This document shows positions 39,801-50,790 of a stretch of DNA of 64,000 bases, one piece after another. The stretch's first letter is position 1; each line of letters begins with the position of its first letter. Source of the stretch: Cichorium intybus (lineage: Eukaryota > Streptophyta > Magnoliopsida > Asterales > Asteraceae); NCBI GenBank assembly GCA_023525715.1, contig CM042012.1:40341689-40405688 (forward strand), given 5' to 3'. The position numbers were made by a program, and so were the translations under genes. Under the pieces are notes generated by a model. That model was not told the DNA's origin, did no database searches, and saw nothing but the letters and a program-made list of their open reading frames with translations.

Positions 39801-40524
39801 CCCAAGCAAACCTTGAATAGTCATCAACAATAACCAGAATGTACTTCTTCTTTCCTATTGACTCTATTGCAGATGGTCCACCCAAATCTATGTATAGAAC
39901 GGAAAGCGGTTCGGTGATTTTTGGGTTGATTACTGTAGGATGTCTTTGTTTTGTCTGCTTGCCATGTTCACATGCAGAGCAAAGAGAATCATTGTCAAAT
40001 TTGAGAGTTGGCATCCCTCGAACCAGATCCATGGCCACCAACTTGTTCAGATCTTTGAAGTTCAGATGGGCAAGTCTTCGGTGCCATAACCAGCTGACAT
40101 CGGAGTTGGCTTTAGAGAGAAGACATAGAGATTTCCCACCGGTCACTGGCTTTAGATTTAAGGGAAACATAGATCCCTTCCTTTCTGATTTCAGTAAGAC
40201 TTCGTTTGTTGCTTCTTTGGTGATTACACTCCCTTGGTTGTTGAAAGTTACAGCGTTTCCCGTTCCAACCACCAATTGAGATATACTCACGAGATTATGT
40301 TTTAGTCCTTCAACAAATGCCACTCGGTTGATAGTGAATTGGCTATTTGTTATTTTTCCATATCCCCGACTTGGACATGTTTCATTATTACCAAAGCGTA
40401 CGTTTCCAGCATCATCTAAATTCCTGTAATCCCTGAGATATTCCTTTCTCCCCGTCATATGTCTTGAGCAGCCACTGTCCATGTACCATTTTGAGTCATA
40501 CCGCTCATCAGACATAACCTGCAA
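36871..40524 (-). pseudogene. pol: E2 pol: protease, integrase, RT, RNase H with premature stops
   Basis: In the gag frame after the boundary TGA. Protease MDSGCSRHMTG; pre-integrase LWHRRLAHL; integrase D-D-E residues in DLGGP (normally DLCGP), HSDNGSEF and VVERRN; a linker with VEGEP / IQGEP peptides; RT with YQMDVKCAFLNG and IYVDDIIFGS; RNase H with AYSDSDLGG and ADIFTKAL. Premature stops: TAA at 39331 (GAA in E1), TAG at 37543 (CAG in E1), TGA at 37405-37407 (CGA in E1). There is no frameshift in over 3.6 kb, which suits its young age. Confidence 0.93.
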
Positions 40525-43500
40525 TCAATCAAGAAGGAGTTGGTACCCAATCAATCTTTGGTCCTCAGGGTAAGCAAAGGATTCTTGAATCCATTTTTCT
40601 ACGGACTCTTCAGAGATTTCATTTGCATTTAAATTAATCAAATTATCCGAAGCCTCATGTGATGAGCATGATTCCGAAGTGTTTGAGCAGGATTCAGAAG
40701 AATTTGTATTTGAAATTAATGAGTCTGAAGTGACTGACAGAGTGACAGACTTCGGAACCCATTTTTGAATGGAAAATTTTGATTTGGAGGATTTTGAAGA
40801 TTTTGAGGTCTTTGTTTTTGCAGTTAGGTTTTCTTTTAGATCATTTCTTTTCCAATGTTGTTTTGGTATTTCTATTTTTGACTTTGTTGAAATTGAACTA
40901 CACAACGTAGAGGTACAAAGATACTCTTCGTATGCCAATTTAAAGTCATTTAATGAGAGATCCTTATCCTTGAATATTTCCAAATTGTTGTCCAGCCATT
41001 TGTGGAATGTATCTATCAGATTGTTTCCTTTTGAAAATGTTTTCTTCGTTGGTTTTCGAAATTTAGGATTTGGAAAGTTAGGTTTCGTTGGTGTAAAGGT
41101 TGGTTTTTCATTGCGATTTTTAACTTCTGAGATTTTTGTGCAAACAGGCTTTGTACCAGAAGTGGAAGCAATTGCTTCATTTTGTTTCGAATCTCTAAAA
41201 GGCGTTTTTCTTTTCACAAGATTTATGATTTGCTTGGTTTTTGAATTAACAATGGTGGGTTTTTGAGTTGGTTTTGAAGTCACCAATGTTGATTTTGGTT
41301 TTTGTAGAACTTGTTTTGCAATTTTGTTTGTTGATACTTTTGATTTTGAAATTTCATTTTCAGGATTATGTGAAAAAGGGACACATTCACAGGATTCCAT
41401 TAATTCTAATACATCCATCTTCGGAACTGTGGGTTTTTCCACAACCTGAATTTGTTTGTAGTTTCGATTAATGTAAATGTGATCGTCGTTCTTGAGATTT
41501 AGTAAGTGTTACATGTTTTCGGGCACTTTCTCCTTTTCAAAACAAAGACGATTATATACGTTGTGGCCGTATAGTTCTTGTTTCCTTATATTTATTTTTA
41601 CTTCCATTTTCTCATTTAATTCATTCTCAACCATTTTGGATGATGAGAAAAATCCTTCATTTGTAACTGTGGAGTTATCCTTTTCAAGAAGTTTTTGCAA
41701 TTCGTTATCAATTAAGGATAATCCACCGGGTTTTACGAAAATTGAGTTTTTGAAGTACGAAACCTTAGGATAGATACATGCCAAATGGACTAGCCTTTTT
41801 GAATTATCCTTGAGATATTGATCGTAAGAGACAGATTCATCTGTGATTTGAAGTTTAAAATTTTAAGTTTCTTTGGTTTCAAGAGTTTTTGATTCACAAT
41901 TCATTTTTGTTTTTCCTTTGTCCACCGAAGACATTTGTGAGATGTCTTCGGAGGTCGATTCGGATATGAAGGATGACTTTAACAAAATCAAAGAAGAACA
42001 ATCAATCTCCTCCATGTCCGAATCACTTTCAGAATCCTTTTCAGACAAGTTATTGGCAATTTCTTTTTCTTCTGTTTCAATTTGAGGTACAACCTTATTC
42101 AGGATTGGAATTTCTTGAGGCAAAATTTTCAACAATTTATCAGCAGTTAGATGTTTTTCCACAGATATTAGGCCATGTTTATATGATGGATTAGTAACTT
42201 CGGAGCCTGATACTATAGATTCACATTCATAAGATATAATATCGACTTCCTTTAATTTAAACTCAATAAAAGGCAATAGTTGTCTATGCTGGATATTACA
42301 AACATCGGCTGATTGATAAATTCTTATAATATGCGCATATAATCGTTTGGCTGTTTCACAAAATATGTTTCTCTGTCTTAAGATTACATCATGATTGTTT
42401 AAAAATTTTTCTATATTCTCTTCTAACAAGGAGATTCTAAGATTAGATTTCTCTAATGCTAGCTTCAGGTTCTCTACTCTCCCCCTTAAGCTTAGAAGCT
42501 CCTGTTCATTGAGTATTTCCCTATTTTTGGCATCAATGAGTAATTTATGCATGACAGAACAATCACGAGTTATTTCACTTATAATGGGAGCAGATTGAGA
42601 AGTAGGAATTTTAAAAGATGAAAGAAGTTTTGATACCTGTTCTGGGATTGTCAAACGGTTGTCATTTGCCATCAAGCACACTTCCTCATCATCATCAGAA
42701 GAGTCTTCATCCCAAGTCTTCGGAGTATCAGCAGCAGTTATTTCTAGTCCCTCCGAAGTCACAAACCCAAGACCCGTAGTTGCTTCAATCTTCATCCATT
42801 TCTCTTCATTCAACTTCTCCGAAGTGTCTTGTAGAAAGCTCTTATCGACATCATAGGCCATGAAAGCACTATGAGATGGCTTTCTCACTTCGTCATCATC
42901 TGAATCCGAAGACCAAACTTGATATGATCCTTGACGATCATCAGCAGCCATTAAGGCTAGGTCTTTGGTCCTTACTCTAACTTCCTCCATTTTTCTTGCG
43001 TAATAGGCTTCGTCCTTTACTTGTGGTTTCTTTTCGTTTTGCTTCCGAAGCATGCAGTCCTTTGCAAAATGATTCTTGCCATGACAATAATTGCAATCAT
43101 AACCAGAATCACCTGAGATTTTCTTCTCTTCGGACTTCTCTTTAGATAACTCCCAAGCCGGTTTTTCAGATGGCTTCGGGGTTGACAGTTTCAAGTTATC
43201 CTCCTTCAGAGTGTATATTTCAGGTTTGGGCTTGGAGTTGAAGTTTGATTTGTTAAAGTTTTTCACAAATGGCTTTCCAGAATTGTTTTTGAAGAATGGT
43301 TTCTTGAATCTTCGATTGTTGGCGGCATAGAGAGCAACAGTGTCTCCATTATCATCTACCATGTAGGCAGCAACGTCTTCATCACTTGATTCTTCCTCTT
43401 CTTTTGATACGAGAGCTAGTGGTCCAGAACTAGCCATTTCACTTCTTCGACCTACTACATCGGGTTCATGTGATTTTAATAGATTGTATAGGGCATCCAG

Positions 43501-44124
43501 CTTGTATTTCTCAATATTCTCATAGGATTTGACCATGAGCATGATTGGTCTCCATTCCTTGCGAAGACTGTAGAGAAATTTGATATTTATCTCTTGTTGG
43601 CTTCTTGTTTCTCCATACTTATCGAGTGTGTAAATCATGTTGCTCAAACGTTCATAGCAGGCTTCCAAGGACTCATTTTCTTCTTGCTTAAAGTTCCCGA
43701 AGTCTGCAAGGATTTCTTGAACTTTGCTAGTATGAAGAATTTTATCTCCTCCGAAACGGAGTTCGAGATTGTCCCACATCTCTTTTGCAGATTTTGCATC
43801 AGCAATGTGGTGGCTGACATCGGGACCCAAGCCACTTCTCAGTTCGCGCATGGCTCTCTCGTCGTTTTCAAGCTTTTTCATATCTGCAGCATTAAGAACA
43901 ACAGCTTCTTCTCCGTCAGGAACAACGAATCGACCAGCAATGTCAGTGTGTGGACCTTCAGTCACAGACCTCCATAGATCTTTGTCCAGTCCTATAAGGT
44001 AATCCTTCATTCGACCAGCCCAATAATCATAGTAAGAAGTTACTAGAACAGGGGCCTTCGTTACTGAACCGATGAGGTTGGCATAGTTAAGCATATTAGC
44101 ATAAGTTGCTGTGGAATCAGTCAT
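40525..44124 (-). pseudogene. gag: E2 gag, ~1,200 codons, with in-frame stops
   Basis: The ATG at 44124 follows the PBS by ~150 nt. UBN2-type capsid region in the first ~250 residues, complete zinc knuckle CNYCHGKNHFAKDC (about 43055-43097), a VWSSDSDDDEV acidic segment, a coiled-coil-like stretch near 42500-42400, then a long Ser/Lys/Thr-rich tail. In-frame stops occur at 41863 and 41509. The TGA at 40525-40527, four codons before the protease methionine, is conserved in E1 and is probably functional. At ~1,200 codons this gag is far longer than the 300-500 usual for Copia. Confidence 0.9.
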
Positions 44125-44270
44125 CTTGATGTATTTCAACAGGATCTTTTCAGTAAAAACGGGTGGTAGAGATTTGCAACAGATGCGGAAGACTAAATCT
44201 GAGAATCGATTCAGATTTAGAGCTGAAGCAAACGAATTTGAACTCTATCAACAGGTTTTTGAGCTGACTG

Positions 44271-44282
44271 GCTCTGATACCA
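44271..44282 (-). other. E2 primer binding site
   Basis: Minus-strand TGGTATCAGAGC, two bases inside the 5' LTR. Confidence 0.96.
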
Positions 44283-44284
44283 CT

Positions 44285-44781
44285 TGTTAGGAGTTGAAAT
44301 ATGAGATTAGATGAACTAATATAGATATGCAATCAATCACACGATGATAATGCAACAAAGCTAATTGAACAATGTGATATGAATAACATGTGCCGAATGA
44401 TTTGATTAGAACTTGGTTTTACAATTGGGTTTTCTATCTTGGAGATATACAATTCTCGTAAGTTAATCTCGTAATCTCTTCTTAGACACGGTATGGTATC
44501 ACTGATATTTATACTGAATCAGTGATACCAATAGTACACCTTTTACAGAGAATATCCTATCAGTGTACTAGCCAATAGGATAGAAGATTCATGCAACGCG
44601 TATTGTACTATACGCGTGCACACAAAAGACAAGATGACAGACTGTAAGGTCTTCGGATCCTCTATGCATTGCACTTCGGAGTCTTTAGACTTCGGTGTCT
44701 TCTCTTGTTTATTCACTTCGGGGTTTTCTTCATGGGTGGGACTTCGGATGTATTAACACTTCATCACAAAATATCTCAACA
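44285..44781 (-). repeat. E2 5' LTR (497 bp)
   Basis: Partner of 31138-31646, three substitutions and a 12-bp deletion apart. The TATA hairpin is at 44495-44529 (arms 44495-44505 and 44519-44529) and the CCGAAG cluster at 44650-44750. Confidence 0.97.
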
Positions 44782-44786
44782 GCTTT

Positions 44787-46481
44787 GCTGCGAAACCTGT
44801 TTCGGAACAGGTAGAGGAATGCGAGGCTGTGGTCAACAAGGTACGCTCTATCCTTAAGTCTTTAAATATTTGCTCTTCCAATTATGATAACGAACTAGAT
44901 GATCTTAGATTTACTGTCTCCAGTTTGAGTGATAGCTTAAAAAGAACACGTCTAAGTAATTCTAACATAAATGATCAATTGAGCAGGGTATCAAATAAGA
45001 ATGAGGAGAGGCGAATCAGAATCGAGGTGTTGGATAGTGAATTAGTTAGTGCACGAGACGATATCATTTATGTCAAAAGGAATAATTTAATTCTTGTCAA
45101 ACAAAGGAATATTTTTTGTTTAATCGCAAAACGTCTTTACAATAATATTACTCCATTGCATCTTGACTGTGATATAGGCAGGGGTTTACACAAAATGATT
45201 TTGCCCTTTCTTGAATTGAAAGAGGACGAAATTGATGCTGAATGCTACAGGTGTGAAACCATTGTTTCATCTGATGATGTTTCGGAAGCATATCGTATTG
45301 GACTTGACAAAATTGAAAGTTACATTCAGTCCAAAGAACATAAAAACATGGTTAAAGAATATTTTTCTGAAAATGATCGTGAGGAAATTAAAACAGCAAC
45401 CTTGAAAAACTTTCACTCATTATGCACTAAATTAAATTCTGATAATACTCCCATTAATGAGAATATTTCTGATTTTGATGAAAGTGAAATGAGTGAGATA
45501 TCAGTTGAGGATGAAATTGACTGTTCGGAATTCATAAACAATTCTACTGATACTAAGAAAAATCTCATTTCTGAAAATTCAGTCGCTTTTGCAAGGAATG
45601 TTGAAAATAAAGGATCACAATCCTTAAACAACCAAGCCACTGTTTTTCCAAAGATTCAGACCATCCCAAACCAAGTTTTTGTTAAATAAGGTCTGAATTC
45701 TAAAGATGTAACTGAACTTAAAGTCCTGGTTGATAACGATAATTCCGATGTCTGTGATACTTACTTTTGGTAGGAACCAATTGACAATTCGGATGAAACC
45801 AAAGGTCTTTCCGAAATGACCTCTTGGAAGTCTCGTGGTAAATACATCTCTGGATCATTGTATAGCAAAAACTTTGGTTCACAAAATAAGTCACCTGAAG
45901 AGCTCATTGCCAAAAGGAAACAGATGAATGCGAGGTACAAAAAGAATTTGAAATAAAGAAAACAATTCTGGAGAAACAAAAACGTCTTAAACCCAACCCA
46001 GAAAGCCAATTCAATTCCGATTCCAAAATTTGTGAAAACTCCAAAATCTGAGGAAAATCCAATTCCTATTCATAAAGCCTCAGCTTCAACAAACACAAAT
46101 AATCCAACTCATATCCTCAACTCAAGTGATTCAAAAGGGAAATCCAAGCTTTACCCTGAACCTGAAACCAAACAGAATCTCAAAACCAACAAGATTCACC
46201 CAACAGCTATTTCTAAACCAAACTCCTCATCTCAGTCAGTCAAACTTCCAAATCTTACTCATAACTCTCGCAGTCAGAAAACTTATTTTTATCAAGTAAC
46301 CAACACGTTCATTCCTATGAAATCTCGTTTTGCTAATGAAAGATGGCAATCCACAAAAATGAAAGTGTTCCGAATTGAAAATAAGAAAAATCAACCATCT
46401 GTGAGAAAATCATTTTGGGTTGAAAAGTCATGCATATTTCCTACTTTTCGTAAATTCTCACATGGGCCCACATTGGTTTAG
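44787..46481 (+). pseudogene. gag: E3 gag, second part (C-terminal extension)
   Basis: Continues the gag frame after E2. It is Lys/Ser/Asn/Glu-rich with a coiled-coil-like start (about 44840-45100) and aligns loosely with the C-terminal extension of E1/E2 gag (for example KQRNIFCLIAKRLY against LRQRNIFCETAKRLY). Stops: TAA at 45687-45689, TAG near 45771, TAA near 45955, and a TAG at 46479-46481. The last lies in a stretch ending in VPKS that precedes protease. Confidence 0.82.
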
Positions 46482-49400
46482 GTTCCTAAATCTCTCTAAT
46501 TCGTGCAGGTACTACGTGACGAACAGTATGATCCAGAATGGTATATTGATAGCGGCCGTATCGGTCGCTAACGAATGGAGGAAAAGTCAGCTATGGAAAC
46601 AATGCAACTGGGAAAATCAAAGGCTATGGCATGATCACAAATGGTGAAATTTCGATCCGAAAAGTGGCATATGTTGAAGGACTTCAGCACAACCTAATCA
46701 GCGTTTCGCAACTTGTTGTTGGAACTGGTCTTAGAGTTTCATTTGATGAAGATGGTTCCGAACTGGTTGAAAAGGAATCTAAAAAGCTCGTTCTGAAGTC
46801 GAAAAGAAAAGGAGAGATGTTTCCTTTGGACATGAGACCCATTCAAGGAAAACCCGCCATTTGCTTACTCACAAAAGCTGCGAACGATGATAGTTGGCTA
46901 TATCATAGGCGTTTATCTCACATGAACTTTCGTGATATTAATAAACTGGTACTTGGTGATCTTGTGCGAGGATTACCGCTCCTCAAGTACGACAAAGACC
47001 GATTGTGTGATGCGTGTGAGCTGGGAAAACAAAGCCGAAAGAGTCATTCTACAATCATCAACACAAAGATCATTGAACCATTGGAACTTCTGCACATTGA
47101 TCTTTGTGGTCCATCTGCTATCGAAAGCGTTGCTCACAACAAATACATTCTGGTTGTGGTAGATGACTTCTCTCGCTTCACATGGGTGTTCTTTCTCAAG
47201 CAAAAATCTGAAGCAGCGATCAACATGATTAACTTCATCAAGCAGATAGAAACTCTTCTCCGAAAGCAAGTTCGGATGATAAGAAATGATAACGGCACAG
47301 AATTCAAAAATAAAGTTCTAGATGATTTTCTTGTCAATAAAGGAATCTCGCATAACTTCTCTGCCCCCTACACTCCTCAACAAAATGGAGTGGTGGAAAG
47401 TCGCAATTGTTCTCTCTGTGAAGCTACTCGCACCATGCTCTATTTTGCGAAACTTCCTTTATACTTCTGGGCCGATGCCATCGCAACTGCATGTTACACT
47501 CAGAACCGTTCAAACATCAACAAACGATTTAATCTCACTCCCTATGAAATCATCAACAAAAGAAAACCGAACGTGAAATTCTTTCATGTTTTCGGATCTA
47601 AGTGTTTTATTTTTAACTCAAAAGAAAAATGAGTTAAATGAGATGAAAAAGCTGATGAAGGTATTTTTCTAGGATACTCTCTTACCTCAAAGGCCTATCG
47701 TGTTCTGAACAAACGATCTCGGAAGATTGAAGAAACATACTACATCACCTTTGATGATAGATACAATTCAAGAGCAAAGCACTCTACTACGAAGACTCAA
47801 GAAATATTTCCCGAAACAAATAAAACAACAATTCCTCTTATGGATCTATATGAGGAATTCATGAAATTGTTCGATGAACCAGAAAACGCAAAATCAGCAG
47901 AAGCAAAAACAAGAGACAACCAAGGAGATGAGTTGTTGAAGATTATAGACAGTACTGTCAACAAAAATGAAACTTCACACGACAACTCCATAGATGTTCC
48001 GATTCCGAACACTACTCCCACTCCTAATGCTCCAACTCCTATTTCCGATGCAACCATCCAGGGGGAGGATTCAGCTCCTATCCAGGGGGAGAACCCAGCT
48101 CCCATCCAGGGGGAGAGTTCAGCACCTATTCAGGGGGAGGGTATTTCTTCTGAATCAGAGACAAGCACTCCTTCGGTTGGACAAGGTAACTCTGATCTTG
48201 CTGATACAAGAAACGATGCAAACTTCCAGGGGGAGAATGAAATTGAAAATAATGACCTTGACACACAGTCAGAGGTACAATCGGAAGCAGAAGAAATTAT
48301 TCCAGAGATTAATCCTGAATATGATCCAAACTATCCTCCAATGATAAAATGGATGAGAGATAATCCACAATCTCAAATCATCGGAGAGACATCTGCTGGT
48401 GTTCTCACTCGAGCTCAAGCTAAAGAAAAGCAGGCTGCATTATTTTCAAAAGTGGAATTTTGCATGTTTCACTCGTTCATCTCCAAGATCGAACCTAAAA
48501 CAGTTAAATATGCACTCGATCATGCTGACTGGGTCCAAGCAATGCAAGATGAGCTAAATGAATTTGAACGCAACAAGGTCTGGAGATTAGTTCCGACTCC
48601 GAAGAAGGCATCAGTTCTCGGAATGAAGTGGGTATTCCGAAACAAATTAGAAAAAGAAGGGAATGTCATTCGGAACAAAGCAAGACTGGTAGTTAAAGAC
48701 TACTGTCAAGAAGAAGGAATTGATTATGAAGAAACGTTTGCACCAGTGGCCAGACTGGAGTCCGTTCGGATTTTTCTTGCTTATGTAGCACACAAGGGGT
48801 TCAACGTCTATCAGACGGATGTTAAGTGTGCATTTCTGAATGGAGAATTAGAAGAAACAGTCTATGTCGAACAGCCACCAGGCTTTGTGAGCAGCAAACA
48901 TCCCGATCATTGTGATGTGTTAGATAAAGCTGTTTACGGTCTGAAGCAAGCTCCAAGAGCATGGTATGAAACTTTGACTCGGTTTCTCAATCAGTCCAAG
49001 TTCAAGCAAGGTTCTGTCGACCCAACCTTCTTTCGTAAAAAGGAAGGAAGTCATCTGATGATTGTTCAAATCTATGTCGATGACATTTTCGGATCTACAC
49101 ATCCAAGCCTAACGGCTGAATTCCGAAAACTGATGGAGACAAAATTTGAAATGAGCTCGATGGGTAAAATCAACTTCTTTTTAGGCCTTAATATCAGACA
49201 AAGCTCGGAAGGCATTTTCATCAATCAAGAAGCTTATACCAAATCGCTCTTAGAGAAATTCGAAATGAAGGGAGATTCTAAAGTCAAAGTTCTGATGGCA
49301 TTCGGAACCAAACTCACTCCTTCACTAGACAAACCTGCAGCAGATATCACTCTCTACCGTCAAATGATAGGTTCACTTCTCTACCTTACTTCAAGTAGGT

Positions 49401-50032
49401 TTGACATCATGTTTGTTGTATGTTTTTGTGCTAGATTTCAGGCTAATCCCAGAGAGCCACATCACAATGCTGTGAAGAACATATTTTGATATCTCAAAAG
49501 AACAACCTCACTTGGGCTATGGTATCCGTCAGGATCTGGTTTCTTTGTTCAAGCATTTTCCGATGCAGATCTTGGTGATTGTGGATTGGATCGCAAAAGC
49601 AATTCAGGACGATGTCAACTCCTCGATGGAAAACTCGTGAGCTGCCAATCAAGGAAACAAACTTGCGTGTCACTCTCAACAGCTGAAGCTGAGTACATTG
49701 CTGCTGCTTCATGCACCTCTCAGATTATATGGATTCAAAACCAACTGAGAGACTATGGAGTCAGTATGAAACGTATTCCACTTTACTGTGATTCCGAAAG
49801 TGCGATTCGGATCTGCCACAATCCAGTACAACACTCAAAGGCTAAACACATTGCACTCAGATATCACTTTATCAAAGATCATGTTGAGGATGGCAACATC
49901 GAGATTTATTTTGTTCGCTTAAATGATCAACTGGCAGACATCTTCACCAAGGAACTTCCAGAGCTAGCATTTAATAGAATTCTTCAAGGCCTTGGAATGA
50001 TGGAAGCTGAATCTGTTCCGAAATCCAACTGA
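46482..50032 (+). pseudogene. pol: E3 pol: damaged protease, integrase, RT, RNase H
   Basis: Protease keeps WYIDSG, but the residues after it are deleted and the frame shifts near 46550, so protease is dead. The rest is one frame: pre-integrase YHRRLSHM, integrase DLCGPS, RNDNGTEF and NGVVESRN (D-D-E intact), two close TGA codons after 47630, an acidic linker with repeated IQGE peptides, RT with VYQTDVKCAFLNG and IYVDDIFGS, and RNase H ending ADIFTKEL. The active-site loop lacks one isoleucine relative to E1/E2 (YVDD-I-FGS against YVDD-II-FGS), an in-frame codon loss. A TGA at 49487-49489 replaces the CGA of the FRYL motif. Confidence 0.92.
48058..48235 (+). repeat. Internal PPT-like repeats in the E3 integrase-RT linker
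   Basis: CAGGGGGAG occurs five times (about 48059, 48083, 48107, 48134, 48228), encoding a repeated IQGE peptide. The purine core GGGGGAG matches the true PPT of the element (62494-62505). Confidence 0.8.
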
Positions 50033-50404
50033 TTTTCCGATTGATTCCGAAATTCGGAATGCATCGGAATCGGACTTTAGACAAGAATGACTAGGAGCGA
50101 ATGTATCCTTTCTGTATATTTATTTTCCTCTATTTTTATTCTTTTTATTATTTTTTTTCTACTTTTTTTCTCAACAAAACATCAAAAATACTTCCTTTAT
50201 ATATATCAAAAATATCAAAAATATTTTCTATTTCTTTAAAAAAAAAATTCTTTGTTTTCGTGTGTTGTGTGTTTTATTTTGTTTTGTTTTATTTTACCTT
50301 GAGTTTTTAATTCTTATTATTCCCTGTTCTTCATGTTGTCAACTGTACTTGAGAATGCAGATACAGAATCCAAAGAGAAATCCATAAACAAAAGAAAGGC
50401 ACAT
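50033..50404. other. E3 sequence between pol and the antisense gene
   Basis: Begins with a cluster of TCCGAA/TTCGGA words including the palindrome TTCCGAAATTCGGAA (50035-50060), then ~200 bp of T-rich sequence. No gene. Confidence 0.6.
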
Positions 50405-50410
50405 TTTATT
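50405..50410 (-). terminator. Candidate poly(A) signal of the antisense Agenet gene
   Basis: Minus-strand AATAAA, about 57 nt past the stop codon of the antisense ORF (50467). The spacing is normal for a plant 3' UTR. Confidence 0.5.
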
Positions 50411-50466
50411 TAAACTGAAGGAAGGTAGTTCGATACATCAAAGGGCAAAAGAAAAACTACTTCTTC

Positions 50467-50790
50467 CTACAATTTGTAGTAGTGCCACATCGGAGGATCA
50501 CCCAGATGGAAGGCCTGGTAGATGCGCAGATCACTATCGTCGACGAAGAGGCGCGTCCCATCTGCCAGTCCCACAAGGAATTGATCATGAGGGGTTGTAC
50601 GGGTGATCACCGCTGGCCACCACCCTCTCCTGTGCCAGACCTCCACGAGGTCGAACTGTTTATACTCCACCAATATCTTTGGTGGGACAGGCTGCAGGTA
50701 GGGGTAGAAAATCTGAACCGTCAGTGGTCCACCGCCCTCACTGTCGTTGAGATTTGTCATCCTCACCTCGTATTGATGACTCCAGACTCC
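50467..50790 (-). pseudogene. Antisense tandem Agenet/Tudor-like gene, 3' part (split by E4)
   Basis: 107 codons, uninterrupted to the stop at 50467. The end of a first Agenet-like domain (SHQYEVRMTNL, then FYPYLQPVPP) is followed by a full second one: FDLVEVWHRRGWWPAVI, an FLVGLADGTRLF strand, and DSDLRIYQAFHLG...PMWHYYK. The pattern F-D-x-VEV...GWW-x-A...V...LR...W is that of Agenet/Tudor-like (Royal family) modules, which in plants bind chromatin or RNA. The gene runs against the host element E3. It is richer in G+C than the flanking element DNA. E4 interrupts it exactly at ACTCC; the upstream part is 57381-57473. Domain identity is judged by eye. Confidence 0.75.

Larger units (their letters stand above)
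31138..44781 (-). mobile_element. E2: giant Ty1/copia element (13.6 kb), young, nested in E3 gag
   Basis: LTRs 31138-31646 (3', 509 bp) and 44285-44781 (5', 497 bp) are flanked by the duplication GCTTT (31133-31137, 44782-44786). They differ at three positions plus one 12-bp indel, so the insertion is recent. gag-pro-pol is one frame from 44124 to 36871 (~2,418 codons) with no frameshift but several in-frame stops; the 3' ORF is one frame from 34747 to 31679 with two stops. It is a sister of E1, inserted in the orientation opposite to its host E3. Confidence 0.97.
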
